A stretch of 64,000 nucleotides of DNA from Macrocystis pyrifera (taxonomy: Eukaryota; Sar; Phaeophyceae; Laminariales; Laminariaceae), in NCBI GenBank assembly GCA_031763025.1, contig JASSKH010000023.1:1550001-1614000 (forward strand). Direction: 5' to 3'. Made by a program: the position numbers and the translations under genes. The notes below the pieces were generated by a model that saw only the letters and a list, made by a program, of their open reading frames with translations, made no database searches and was not told the origin of the DNA. The stretch's first letter is position 1. Every line of letters starts with the position of its first letter. This document shows positions 53,755 to 64,000 of the stretch, piece by piece.

Positions 53755-54370
53755 ATATGACATCGACGGCAGGAAGAACCTGCTTCTTTCTCCGGATGTA
53801 TGTGCGCTGAAACTTGTATGTTCGCTACGCGAAGGTATTTAATTTGAGGACCACACGATTGAACATGTGAATACATCTCCAAAATAACGAATCAGCACAC
53901 AACGGCCCGGTGTGTACTGGATGTCGTTTGAGTAGAAAAATCGGAAAGATGATTTCGAGAGACTACACAGCAGATGTGTCCCCAAATACCAAACTACGGC
54001 ATGTTTTCTAATACGGACGCCCGACACTGGGCTCGCTGGGTGGGGCAGTGGGTACAAAGAACGGCATAATATTTTGCATATTTATATTGATAGCTCATCT
54101 CATTGTCACAGATTTTGTGGCCTGAACAATGCTGCCCTGAATTATATTTTATAAATTTTGAAATACGTCAGCTGTGAGTTCGACTGATTAAATAGTTGAT
54201 ACTCAACTTTGCAAGCTGCGTAATACGCCTCGTCTATATTCTAACCAAAGGTTCCAAGAGTTTTTGGCCCAGAGAACGACCGAATCAGGCTCCTTCTTGT
54301 CAGGAAATGTGCTGCTTTGTCATGAGAAGTGTCTCCAGTACAGCAGTACAGTAGTGGTGTACCAGGTGTA
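53755..54370. other. Unassigned with LINE-tail-like and Z repeat pieces
   Basis: 53875-53950 resembles the LINE terminal module at low similarity (CGAATCAGCACAC, ACTGGATGTCG). 54135-54245 is an inverted copy of repeat Z. No gene seen. Confidence 0.45.
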
Positions 54371-54425
54371 TTACGGGGGACCATAGTAAATAGGACCAAA
54401 TATTGTTCGTAAAAATAGGTAAATA

Positions 54426-56364
54426 CAAGGCTTTCCTTCGGAGTGGGTATTCCGTCGTTTCGTGTACATAAATCTGCAATTAATTGGCGACAACTCTACT
54501 CATATCACAATAGCCCAAAGCCAACTAAACTAAATGTATTTGTGTAAGAAACGGTGAAGGATGTAATAATCGCGTTTATTTATTAATGTAATGTGAAACA
54601 TAAGATCAGGTGACGCAAGAGTAAGAATGACATTCGTCTAATAATAAGAGTAACATCTTTCATCAGTGTGGGGGAGAGAGTGGAGTAGTAGTGCTTGGCA
54701 TGTGGATGATATACAACATACAGGCTGTTGTTTAAAGGAAGGTTTGGGACAGGAGAGAAAGCAGCAGTGCCGGCAACGACAACGGTTATGGAAATGTTGT
54801 ACCTGGTATAGTTGCTGGGCGGCCGTGATTTCGATGTAACCAGCATAGGAGTTTGGATGAGACATGATATGTAAAGTCTTCCAGGATGCTGTAGTAACGA
54901 GGCGGGATGCCCAGAATGTGGATATGTTCGCTGTTGAACCCGTTGGATATGTGTAGGAAGAAATAATCGTGATTTTGGGAAATGTGGGAAACAATTTGTT
55001 TGCTTTCGTTCGTCCTGGATGGCGACAGTCTGCTTGGCGTACTGCTTCGGAATTCCGCGAAGCCCTGGAGCAGGCGAAATGGAAGGGAGTCTTTTTGCGG
55101 TTGATGATGATGTCTCCGTCTTTGATGGTGGAGTCCGTTAGGCGGCAGTTGTAGCACTTGCCACGGACCTGGTCGAAGTAAACATATAGGGTGCGCGGGG
55201 TGGGAGTGGCGTGCAGGGAATGGCGGGGGAGGGGGAACGGGGGGGGGGGGGAGAGAGTTCATTATTTGTACTACTCTTACAGCGGCACAACAGCAGTACG
55301 TAGTCGCTTGCAATACGACGGCAGCAGCAGCAGCAAGTACGTAATTTCATTGACGATACAGAAATATGTAGACGCACAAGTGTAGTACAGTACACACACA
55401 AATCACGTCCAGCATGATGTACGGCAACAACGCAGCAGCACCACAAAAAAAATCATTGACGATACAGAAATATGTACACACGCACAAGTTTAAGTGTAAT
55501 AGACACACAAATCATGTCCAGCATGATGTACGGCAACAACGCAGCAGCGCCACAAAACGACCAGGAAACACAATTATCCGAGTACATACAAACATTCAGT
55601 GAATATTGCGGCAGCACTAAAAGCAGAGCAGCAGCAGCAGCAGAAGCAGCAACGGATCGCCACAGCGTTGGCAGCAGCAGCGTAGCAACGATATGAAAAG
55701 AAGGGAGAAAAAAAGTATGTACCCCGAGGCCGTCCGAAAAGTATTTTTGGTACCTCACTGTAGACCCACCTCCGCATGCTGTACGGCAACAACGCAGCAG
55801 CATAGCAACAAAACGAATTACGAGAAAACGTAGTGCGTACGCAAAATGCAGGAGCAAAACGACCAAAATATTTTTTTTACGTATCAAAAAAGCCATTTGG
55901 GTACGAAAATGGCCAATAAAAACAATAATCCGCGTTGGCAGCAGCAGCATAGCAACGACATGAAAATAAGGAAGAAAAAAAAGTATGTACCCTGGTATGC
56001 CGCAATCGCAAAACCTACGGAATTTCATTGACGATACGGAAATATGTACACACACAAGTGCAGCATGCTGTACGGCAACAACGCAGCAGCACCACAGCAG
56101 CAGCATAGCAACGATATAGATGAAAATAACCAAGCCAAAAACGAGAAATTGCAGTACGTACGCAAAATGCAGGAGCAAAACGACAAAAAAATATTTTTTC
56201 ACGTATCAAAAGGAACCATTTGGGTACAAAAACGACCAAGTCAAACAGTAATCCGAGTACATACGAACATTCAGTGGATATTGCGGCAGCATTTGCAGCA
56301 GCAGCAGCAGAAGCAGCTACAGCATTAGCAGCAGCAGAAGCTGCAACGAATCGCCGCAGCGTTG

Positions 56365-56418
<54 letters not shown>

Positions 56419-57684
56419 CAACGATATGAAAATAAGGAAGAAAAAAAGCATGTACCCTGGTATGCCGCCATCGCAAAACCTACGGAAGTGACGATCCGAA
56501 AATATGTACGCTTCCAGCATGATGCACGGCAACAAAGCAGCAGCAGCACTACATACGGCAGCAGCAAGTGCACAGGAGCAGCAGCAGGTGCACAGCACGG
56601 CAACAACGCACCAGCACTACGGCAGCAGCGAGTGCACCGGATAAGCAGGTGCACAGCAGCAGCAGCACTCATGGCGTGGCGCTGACAGCAGCAGCAGCAG
56701 CAGCGGCAGCCGAAAACGAGCAAAATGAGTACGTGGGGTCACCAAAACATGTACACGCAGAAATCGTGTGCTTCACGTCCCGCAAACAGTTGTGCATGTG
56801 CGCGTTCGCGTGCACTGTGTGTAAGAGGAGCCGACCCAACGCACGAAGGGGAAAGAACGAGGATGGATGAGTCAAAAAAAAAAAAAACGCTTTGACGTAG
56901 GTTTGTATGCAAAAAGGCAATTGAAAACCTTTAAAAGACGTGGCAACATACAGCATGCACAATAGACGTAAGACACTCACCACTGTCAGCAGTCTCGAGG
57001 GAGTACGAGACAGTCCCTTCCTTGATCGGGCGAGCACAGAACTCGCAGTCGGTTGCCCTGTCAGGATGATCCCGCCACCACGCACGTGAGATCCTAGCAG
57101 GTGGCGAAGGCCACGTTTTGGCCACCAGGCGCGGAGTTCTTGACAAAAGTGCTGGTCCGTGCACTGGTCGCAAACAACAGCCGGCACCAGGTCGGTCTTT
57201 GTCGTTGCCGCTCTCTTGCCAGAGGGCGAGGACCACGCGCCTCTCGACGAGGGGGAGGTGAGCTTAGGGGGCGTGGAGAAGGGAGAAGCGGGGGTTGCAG
57301 CACCGGCAGGTTCGCCACCGACAGCAGCAGCTTGGCCGCCGACAGCTGCACCTATCTATGCCGTTCGTCGAAGGCGAGACGCCTCTTTTAGGCGCCGTGC
57401 GAAGATCTGTCTATTGGTTGGCAGTTTGCGGAAGAAGAAAGAAGAAAGGTTGTTTGGCTATTTGGCGAAGAAGAAAGAAGAAAGGTTGTTTGGCGAAGAA
57501 GAAAGAAGAAAGGTTGTTTGGCTGTTCGACTGTTGCAAAGAAGGAAGAAATGTTGTTTGGCTGTTTGGCTGTTTCAAAGAAGAAGGGCTGTTTGCGAAGA
57601 GCTGTCTATCAGTCGGTCTGTCTGCCAAGAGCTAGCAAGTGACAACGACCTCAAAAATCGTAATTATAGTTGTATCTATATATA
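54426..57684 (-). mobile_element. OTU element, copy 4
   Basis: Minus-strand copy without the 260 bp insertion of copies 1 and 3. Exons and introns are collinear with the others, except that exon 2 is disrupted: 56770-56790 joins directly to the CGTCCCGCAAACAG part, deleting most of the Ala/Thr-rich segment and the intron donor. It is therefore a dead copy. Confidence 0.7.
54660..55170 (-). pseudogene. Broken OTU-like exon of copy 4
   Basis: The OTU frame is split by small indels near 54805 (extra CTGGTA) and 54870, so YAGYIEI and the C-terminal HAKHYYST lie in different frames. The residues match the other copies otherwise. Confidence 0.65.
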
Positions 57685-57730
57685 GGTTTTTAAGTATACC
57701 ATAGGTCCTGTTAACTATGGACCCCCGTAA

Positions 57731-59417
57731 TAGTAGACCTGTTGATACTTTCTTGAAGGGCGTACTAGTGTAGTTAGAAGTTCTTCAGCCGATTTTGAAA
57801 AATTCGGACGAATAAAGTCAGGAAGCAACTTCTAGACATTCTAGGGCCGGTTCATCTTTACAAAAATACCGGTACATTTTTTGGGGTTTATCGCTTCTCA
57901 ACCTGAATCGGAGTTCAATTGGACGGGCTGTCTCTGTTGATGTCGGTAAGAAAAAGTTGGTCATCTTCTAAGTCGATGGTCTGTAACAAAGTCGTCTATA
58001 CCACGTATTAATAGTGCATGACGCAGCATGGACTAAGGGTATACGAGCGCATAATTGGCACGTAAGGGAGCGGGGCGGACCAATTGTTCCCCGTTATTTC
58101 CTGTTTTGCTGCACGCGTTATAAAATAGGCTAGATTATAGACCGAATCAGTCCCTTCCCCACTGTCTGGTTCGTCCAAAGACAGTGAAAAAATATTGATG
58201 GTGGCTTGAATAGAGCGGTTTTGGGTTATAAAATAACCCTGTCGCTCGCCAAGGGACAACCACACACAGAAGTGAGATGCTGTCCTCCATGCGACGTACG
58301 GGAGCTTGAAGCCATCAGCTAATGAACTGAACCCGTGTGCCTCGAAGTCGATACTGGCAAGAGGGATCGAACAGCAACGTAGCGAGAGAAACATCCCAAA
58401 GAAATGCGTGAAAGCAAACAGCCTCTGAAAACCCCGCTTATCGGTCACGCACATGTTTTGCCCGCAATCCATAACGACGATCACGAGCCGCGAAATCGAT
58501 TTTCTGACTCTGTGTGGTGTTGTGATAAGAGAGTAGCACGTTCAAAACGTCCTTCGTTGGCGGGCAGGCATAGTACAATTGTTGGTGGTGTGTTGTGTGG
58601 CTTCTCTGGTCATGGAACAACAACAGCAACAACACAACAAGCATCGGTCACATAAGCCGTCTCGATGTCTGTGACGAGACGACAGCCCGAAACACCTGCT
58701 GCAGTTCTTTAAAACAAGTGAAAATATAGCGTGAATGATCCGCTAATAATAGTGTCATGATTCAACAGCATGTACATGTGTCACATGGCGGTAGATACCA
58801 GGAACGTGTGGCGTTTACCGCGGTGTCTGTTGAGCTCGATCGTGGTCTCAGCTGGGGTCTACGTACTATTAATAACTGGCGAGTTTTGTTCGACTTACTA
58901 CACGGTGTGTCGTAGACCATCAACCGAGGCCTCTTCGTTTGGCAATCCGTGACTCGATTATCAGCGTAAATTCTCAAAAAGTGAAACACCCCGCGTGACT
59001 ACAACGGTTGCGTTTAGAGCCCCGCTCCTTTAATATCATATAGCACGACGAACAGCAATACGCTTGTTAAAAACGTGACCCAACCAAGGAACCAATATTT
59101 GGTACAACGATAGGAATCCAGGATTTGTTGCATTTACTCAGAGTTAGAACGCACAAAAAGAACAGTCTGTTGAGGCCTAGCATACCCTGCGAGAACAGGG
59201 TGGTAGGCACAGGATAAATACAGACCTTCCCACCTACCCGAAAGGCTTTGTGTTGTTTTATTTTCATTTTTTTTTTCTACACGATCAAATCAATTCTAGG
59301 GATGGGCACCGCGCTGAGAGCGCACTCACCGCGGGGTTTATCCCGGGCGAGGCCCTCCTGCTCCGGAGCAGGAGGCCTCATCCAATCCAATACTTACGAA
59401 AAAAAAAAAAAAAAAAA
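57731..59417. other. Unassigned region with one weak ORF
   Basis: No repeat family of this window is recognised here. The only long frame is 58008-58484 on the minus strand, listed separately. Confidence 0.4.
58008..58484 (-). CDS. Hypothetical ORF, 158 codons
   Basis: The frame has balanced composition and protein-like text: IDFEAHGFSSLADGFKLPYV, ERQGYFITQNRSIQATINIF. No domain is recognised and no splice or promoter evidence is seen. A frame this long could arise by chance in GC-balanced DNA. The conserved-looking middle (residues about 50-120) could be an exon of a lectin-like or secreted protein, but I cannot support that. Confidence 0.2.
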   Translation of the reverse strand: MIVVMDCGQNMCVTDKRGFQRLFAFTHFFGMFLSLRCCSIPLASIDFEAHGFSSLADGFKLPYVAWRTASHFCVWLSLGERQGYFITQNRSIQATINIFSLSLDEPDSGEGTDSVYNLAYFITRAAKQEITGNNWSAPLPYVPIMRSYTLSPCCVMHY

Positions 59418-59728
59418 TCATCATCACTTTCACTTTCCAGCCCACTCGTAGGAGGTTTTACCCTCGACGATTTTCTGGACAAGCCGTGGTCGCAGGTGTC
59501 GTCCCTTCTCCCCCCCGGCACGTGCCTTTAGTTTTTATATCGCGCATAAGGTTCAGCATTCCCACTGCTCGTCGATTTTCATGGAATGTACAACTAACTC
59601 ACGCTCTCGCGCTTTCCACTAATCAATTTTATGCAAGAAAAAATCCCTACGAGCATGCACTCGGTGAGACTCGAACTCACGAAATTGATCTTGATAGGCT
59701 CGCGGACCACCTACCAAGCCACCGGGGA
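59418..59728 (-). mobile_element. SINE copy F
   Basis: Minus-strand SINE with head CCAAGCCACCGGGGAC at right. Unlike the other copies, the sequence beyond its 3' end is an A run on the plus strand (59400-59417), so the SINE strand ends in T rather than A. Confidence 0.8.
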
Positions 59729-59880
59729 CAATGATCGTTGGCAGCGTGAGAGAATACTGCTGTAGTATTCTTTATCTTGGCCCAGAGAGTGCCACCTTTC
59801 ACCATCATTTCGTGAGAGCATTCATAAAATTGAAATCGTTGAAACCGCTATCGTGTGGGGCGAAGCGACAAATCTTCACT

Positions 59881-60213
59881 ATTTTTTTTTTATTTTATTT
59901 TTTAATTCATCACTTTTACTTTCCAGCCCACTCGTAGGAGGTTTTACCCTCGACAATCTTCTGGACAAGCCGTGGTCACAGGTGTCGTCCCTTCTCCCCC
60001 CCGGTACGTGCCTTTATTTTTTGTCGCGCAAAGGGTTCAGCATTCCCACTGCTCGTCGATTTTCATCGAATGTAGCCAACTCGCGCTTTCGCGCTTTCCG
60101 CTTATCAATTTTTTATGCAAGAAAAAGTCCCTATGAGCATGCACTCCGTGAGACTTGAACCCACGAAATTGACCTTGACAGGCATGCGGACCACCTACCA
60201 AGCCACCGGGGAC
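59881..60213 (-). mobile_element. SINE copy G
   Basis: Minus-strand SINE with an A-rich tail (T-rich on plus, 59881-59904) and head AAGCCACCGGGGAC. It is 150 bp from copy F and in the same orientation. It has more variants in the body than copies A and D2. Confidence 0.8.
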
Positions 60214-60747
60214 GCCGGTACATAGGCCCGAGCCACATAAGGCACAAGACCAGTGGCAAAGCACAGCACTGCAGTAAACACACATTTACGGCATGGTCCC
60301 GCGAACAAAAGACGCCAAATCTGAGCAAGGCTTGAAACCTTATCGTGACACCATCCTTGAGCAACCTTGAGTATCGCCACAGTATAGAATTTAGTGTACG
60401 AACCACTTGCCGCTGAATACGATTTCATAACCCAACGTTTTTAGCGTTCCCCAAAAAGTGAAGCTTACTTTCACATGATTAGGTGATTCTTATTCGCTGG
60501 TCTGCAACGTACGTAGACTACGTCTACCTGGGTATTTGGTATGCAACACGAGCCAAAACACGAGTTTCCTGGCAACTGCTCGTTTAGGTCGATCCCTTGG
60601 CAGTCTCTGGGAATCTGATGACTCGCGCACGAATATATTCGCACTGCTGAGGTCGTGGTATCCTCAGTTCTGGTCCAAATAACCCCCCGTCTGCGTGCGT
60701 CCTTGCATTCTTCTCAGGCTCTGCCGCTCGAATATATCAGCAACCCG

Positions 60748-61350
60748 ATGGGGCGCTTCCAGCCTGCAGCGCTGTTGGTGTTGCCCCTGGGCTTGCTTCT
60801 TCTTCTTCTACGAGCACTACCATCGTGTGGCCAACATAATGGTATTTTACAACCCGAGGACGCGTGTGTGGATTTTGCGGCGGGAAGCTACCCTGATTCG
60901 TCATGGACGCTCGATGCCTGCATCGACGTCTGGACGCGGTATGCCCGCACCGTTCCCAGCGGCCTTCAGCGGCGATTGCCTCATGTAGATATCTGGAGGA
61001 AGGCAGCCTCGGAGTTGAGGCGAGTGGGGTCGCCGTGCCTGGTTGCGTCAGAACCCACCTCCGACGGTGCGGGGAGCTCCACAGTCCGGCACTTGGCGAC
61101 GTGGATTTTTGCCGAGGAAATGGGCTGCGATTGGGTGACGCCAGACTGGGGGAAAAAGCACGTGGATGGAGGTAACGGGACGGTGGTGTACTGTCATCGA
61201 ACTGCAACTACTCAAGAGATGGATCTGTCCAAGCCGAACAAAGAGTTGCGAGTTTTGCGGCGCTGTGCGGTCATAGACTGGCTGGCATATTTCCAGTTCA
61301 ATGTCCCATCGGTCAGCAGGCCCATCGAGGGAAAGATTAAAGTCATACAG
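60748..61350 (+). CDS. First exon of a secreted or membrane-anchored protein of unknown function
   Basis: I chose the ATG at 60748 because it opens a classic signal peptide or anchor: MGRFQPAALLVLPLGLLLLL, then Arg-Ala-Leu-Pro-Ser-Cys-Gly. The exon encodes 201 residues. The mature part has spaced Cys and Trp residues and a distinctive run: STVRHLATWIFAEEMGCDWV, TPDWGKK, VVYCHRTATT, RRCAVIDWLAYFQF. It ends at CAG/GCAAGT, a match to the GC-AG intron donor, in phase 0. If unspliced, the frame would end at TAA 61465. A possible acceptor (ACTATTTCAG) lies at 61720. This is the only region that looks like a single-copy host gene. I do not recognise the family; a Golgi or extracellular enzyme is possible. 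Confidence 0.55.
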
Positions 61351-64000
61351 GCAAGTGTTGCATGGCAAATGGAATTGACCGCTTCTCCCCGGACTGTGTG
61401 GGCTTTCTTTCTTGCGCAGTCGGTGCAAAGGCACGCAACTGCAGCGCAAGCACTACCTGAACAATAACCGTGATTCACAGTAAACATGGAAAAATATGTT
61501 TTTCGTAGTATCTTCATGTGCACTGTTGACATATCAGGTGGCCTCGTTGGCAGCCCTGACAGCCCGTGTGGACGACTGCCACTGCTCGTACTTCTGGTTT
61601 GAACGTGCATACATTTTGCTGCCGAACAATGGGCCAGGTTAAGTCTGCTGGATCGTGCGCGCAGCTGATAATGACGGTCAGCTTGAGTAGACCAAGACAA
61701 GCCTATCTTAACTATTTCAGATAACCGCCAACTGTAGGTACGATGGAACGTAGGGTAAGTAGGTTGCGGGCTAGGAAGCCCGTTCCCAGTGACACTTTGT
61801 CTGTACGGATAATGTCCGGATTATTTGTGGAAACAGATATATGGTACTACCCATACTGTAGATACACCATACAGCAGTAGATATCGTAGATATCTCTTCC
61901 TGGAAACACCAAGTACCTTGATCTGTGTGTACTGTACCTGGTACGGGGCACTGTCCAAGATTCAGTCTTGTGCAGCGCTGCTGGTAACAGGGTTGTGTTG
62001 CATCCATCCCCTAGATGCGAAAACTCCCAGACTGGAAGTAGGTGACGACACCACTTGAGGATTGCGAAATAGATAGTTATAGTCACTGTAGTTGGGTTGT
62101 AAGAATGGCACAAAAAAAAAAAAACTAACTTATGTACAAGTATAATTTTGAATTTTGGCGAGGTAGGGATTTCGAGAGTGAACGAAGCAGCAACCAATGC
62201 CATGTCCTTCGCCAAGATCAAACAGGAGACGGACTACATGCGCTATAAAAAGGCAACGGCGACGAGGGATCCACAGGTGTATATCTTACATGTATCACTG
62301 GTAGCTGTTGCGATATGTATGGTATTCACCCAAAGGGCACGTTGTTTGCGATAACGTTCAGCTCGATAGTGTTTCGTCGTTGTCCTGGACGGCTCTCGAC
62401 GTTGTGATCCCCCGTCTATGCGACTTGAAACAAATTTATTTCAGCTGTGACGATACCTTAACAAGAATGCAGTGACCGAGTTGTCGTGGAATACGCAGCC
62501 ACCGCCGAGAGAGTGACCAGCCGAGGAGACGCATGCGGCTATAGTATTGTGTACAAACCATCATTTACGCCGTTGCGCTCAGTATACGCGCCCGAAGTAC
62601 AGATGCCCATGTCACTCTTGTGTGTGTGCGAGTGCTCCGTGTGTGGATGATACTACGTACTGTTGTGAGGGTTGTCATTGAGTTGGGCAATGAGGCACGG
62701 AGACTATGCGTGGTTGAACTGGCCGGTGATGCCTTGTGAGTTTCGGGGGTACTTCTGCCCGCCCAGTTAATTTCGTAGTATGTCCCATCCTTCAGCCCTT
62801 AGTATTTGTGCGCGTCGTTATTTCGCCGTATCGCAGATCCAGCATATCGCAGAGAAGTCATATTCTCCCTCCCTTCGGCGGTGAACGTCCTGGCTATTCC
62901 CGTGCAGAATAAAGCGGCGCTTCCCTCGTTAGTCGACTCATGGCGAATTGTCCCTACTTCACGCCGTTTTTTCGTATGATACGAACGACCTAATTGCGGT
63001 GTGTTTTTCGTGCGGTAGAGTAATCAGAGTCTCCACAGAATACGAAAAAAAACATTTGTAAAACAGAAGGCCTGCCTCAGGGCACACCGCGTGCAGGGTT
63101 ACGACTCTACCCCGTACACCAAAGGGGGTGATCGGTTAGGATCAAGGTGTTAGGCTAGCCCTAACGTCTACGGAATTCTGACGCTCGGTTAATACAAATG
63201 TTTTTGGTGAAACCTAGTACGTCTGCTGCACACGTGAATGCTCACCTAAACACGCGACCGACATAGGTGCTTCATGCCGATATCCACAACCTTGCACCGA
63301 TTTTGCACATATAGCCAGAGAGCAGACACCCGATGCCGATAACGCTGTACTAACATGCTGCGATTCTGCTCAATAAATCTACAGACTGCGGTGACGTCAA
63401 CAGATGTTATTCAGGCCACGAAGACAGAGATTGAACGCGCTGGGTTCGCGAACTCGCCGTATGATAATGTATTGTTTACATTTCACCCGAGCTTTGCGAG
63501 CCAACATCTTCTCGCCGTGGGAAATTGGGATGTCCCAAGGCGGCAATCCGTACGACACGTTCTTCACGAAGCTAGACAAAACTTCCACCGGCACCCGCGT
63601 CCATGGTAGGTGCATACATAGCAAGGGGCGCAACCATTTGTAGACACGAGCCTGTGGGAGGCAACCACAGGTCGGGCACATAAAAAGTAGTAGTTTTATT
63701 CTCGTTTTCCCTGTGGCCGTTCTGTTGAAAACCTCGACAAATGGTGGATGCAGTCGCATCTGATCAGGGCACCTAGGTGGGCCCTGCCGACGGCGATTTG
63801 TATACCCAGCATCGGTCTGGGGGGCTCATATCCGGGTAGGATCAAGTTGACGTGGGAATCGGATGCCAGATGGGAGCAGGGTGAGTAAAAGCGTATACCT
63901 GTGATTTTTCGAACAGGATCGTGCCTACAAATATTTCCCGTCCAAGATTGGCTTGCAAAATGTTATTTCAAGAAAACGGACGACCTAACATTTGTGCTTT
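61351..64000. other. Possible intron, then unassigned right flank
   Basis: 61351-61720 would be the intron of the preceding gene if the GC donor is used. Beyond that I see no gene, tRNA or repeat family of this window. Small frames such as 62148-62354 and 63404-63643 have no recognisable features. GGTACC and GTAC-rich bits recur but without structure. Confidence 0.35.

Larger units (their letters stand above)
54371..57730. mobile_element. MITE-5 arms enclosing OTU element copy 4
   Basis: Left arm 54371-54425 (TTACGGGGGACCATAGTAAA...) and right arm 57685-57730 (...ACTATGGACCCCCGTAA), with TA on both outer sides. Between them is the whole OTU copy 4. Comparison with MITE-4 shows the arms join at an AAATATA-like site in unfilled members. 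So either the OTU body inserted into a MITE, or MITEs are internal deletions of this composite. Confidence 0.75.

Noticed and set aside
54371..57730. A complete autonomous DNA transposon with TACGGGGG inverted repeats encoding the OTU protein
   Set aside because: Attractive from this copy alone, but OTU copy 3 lies at a different point of a MITE, and copies 1 and 2 have no such repeats. Kept only as an alternative.
63397..63759. 120-codon minus-strand frame near the right edge
   Set aside because: No domain, signal or splice evidence, with overlapping frames of similar length on the other strand.

Overview
This window is a repeat-dominated piece of a eukaryotic nuclear genome. Evidence: Ty3/gypsy LTR retrotransposons, a non-LTR retrotransposon, a tRNA-derived SINE family, TIR elements, GT-AG introns with AATAAA-type 3' ends, and one likely single-copy gene with a GC-AG intron. 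There are no bacterial-style operons. The CAG/CTG-rich repeats and the domain make-up suggest a protist or alga. A stramenopile such as a brown alga is my guess, held with low confidence.

Layout. 1-2214: no recognisable gene; a CGGGA-rich repeat lies near 230-460. 2215-29391: an old chromodomain-bearing Ty3/gypsy element on the minus strand ('Ty3-A'; 346-348 bp LTRs, about 90% identical by eye). Its original body of roughly 8 kb has been opened by at least five insertions: a SINE inside RNase H, a LINE 3' end and a CATGG/TTAGGG minisatellite inside the RT region, a 5'-truncated LINE between gag and protease, and a 16.4 kb terminal-inverted-repeat element ('T1', 6304-22736) inside the RT. T1 is bordered by arrays of a short palindrome and itself contains a younger Ty3/gypsy element on the plus strand ('Ty3-B', 7999-21856; LTRs about 96% identical). 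Ty3-B has a NADAR domain between Gag and protease, in-frame protein tandem repeats, and a chromodomain followed by a Tudor-like tail.

29414-57730: four copies of a 3.3-3.5 kb element carrying an intron-containing gene ('OTU element'). The spliced gene encodes tandem CxxC...HxxC zinc-binding modules and an OTU-like C-terminal domain. Two copies form a 10 kb inverted pair around a TIR element ('T2'). The other two are embedded in short TIR elements (MITEs). A further T-family element ('T3', 41166-43333), SINEs, LINE tails and MITEs fill the spaces, with SINE-in-MITE and MITE-in-SINE nesting.

57731-64000: lower repeat density. It holds two SINEs and the best host-gene candidate, a secreted or membrane-anchored protein of unknown function (first exon 60748-61350).

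There is no operon logic. The window records layered transposition: Ty3-A is oldest, then T1, then Ty3-B. The OTU, MITE, SINE and LINE families overlap in time. Names such as Ty3-A, T1 and OTU element are my own labels. Percent identities are by eye.
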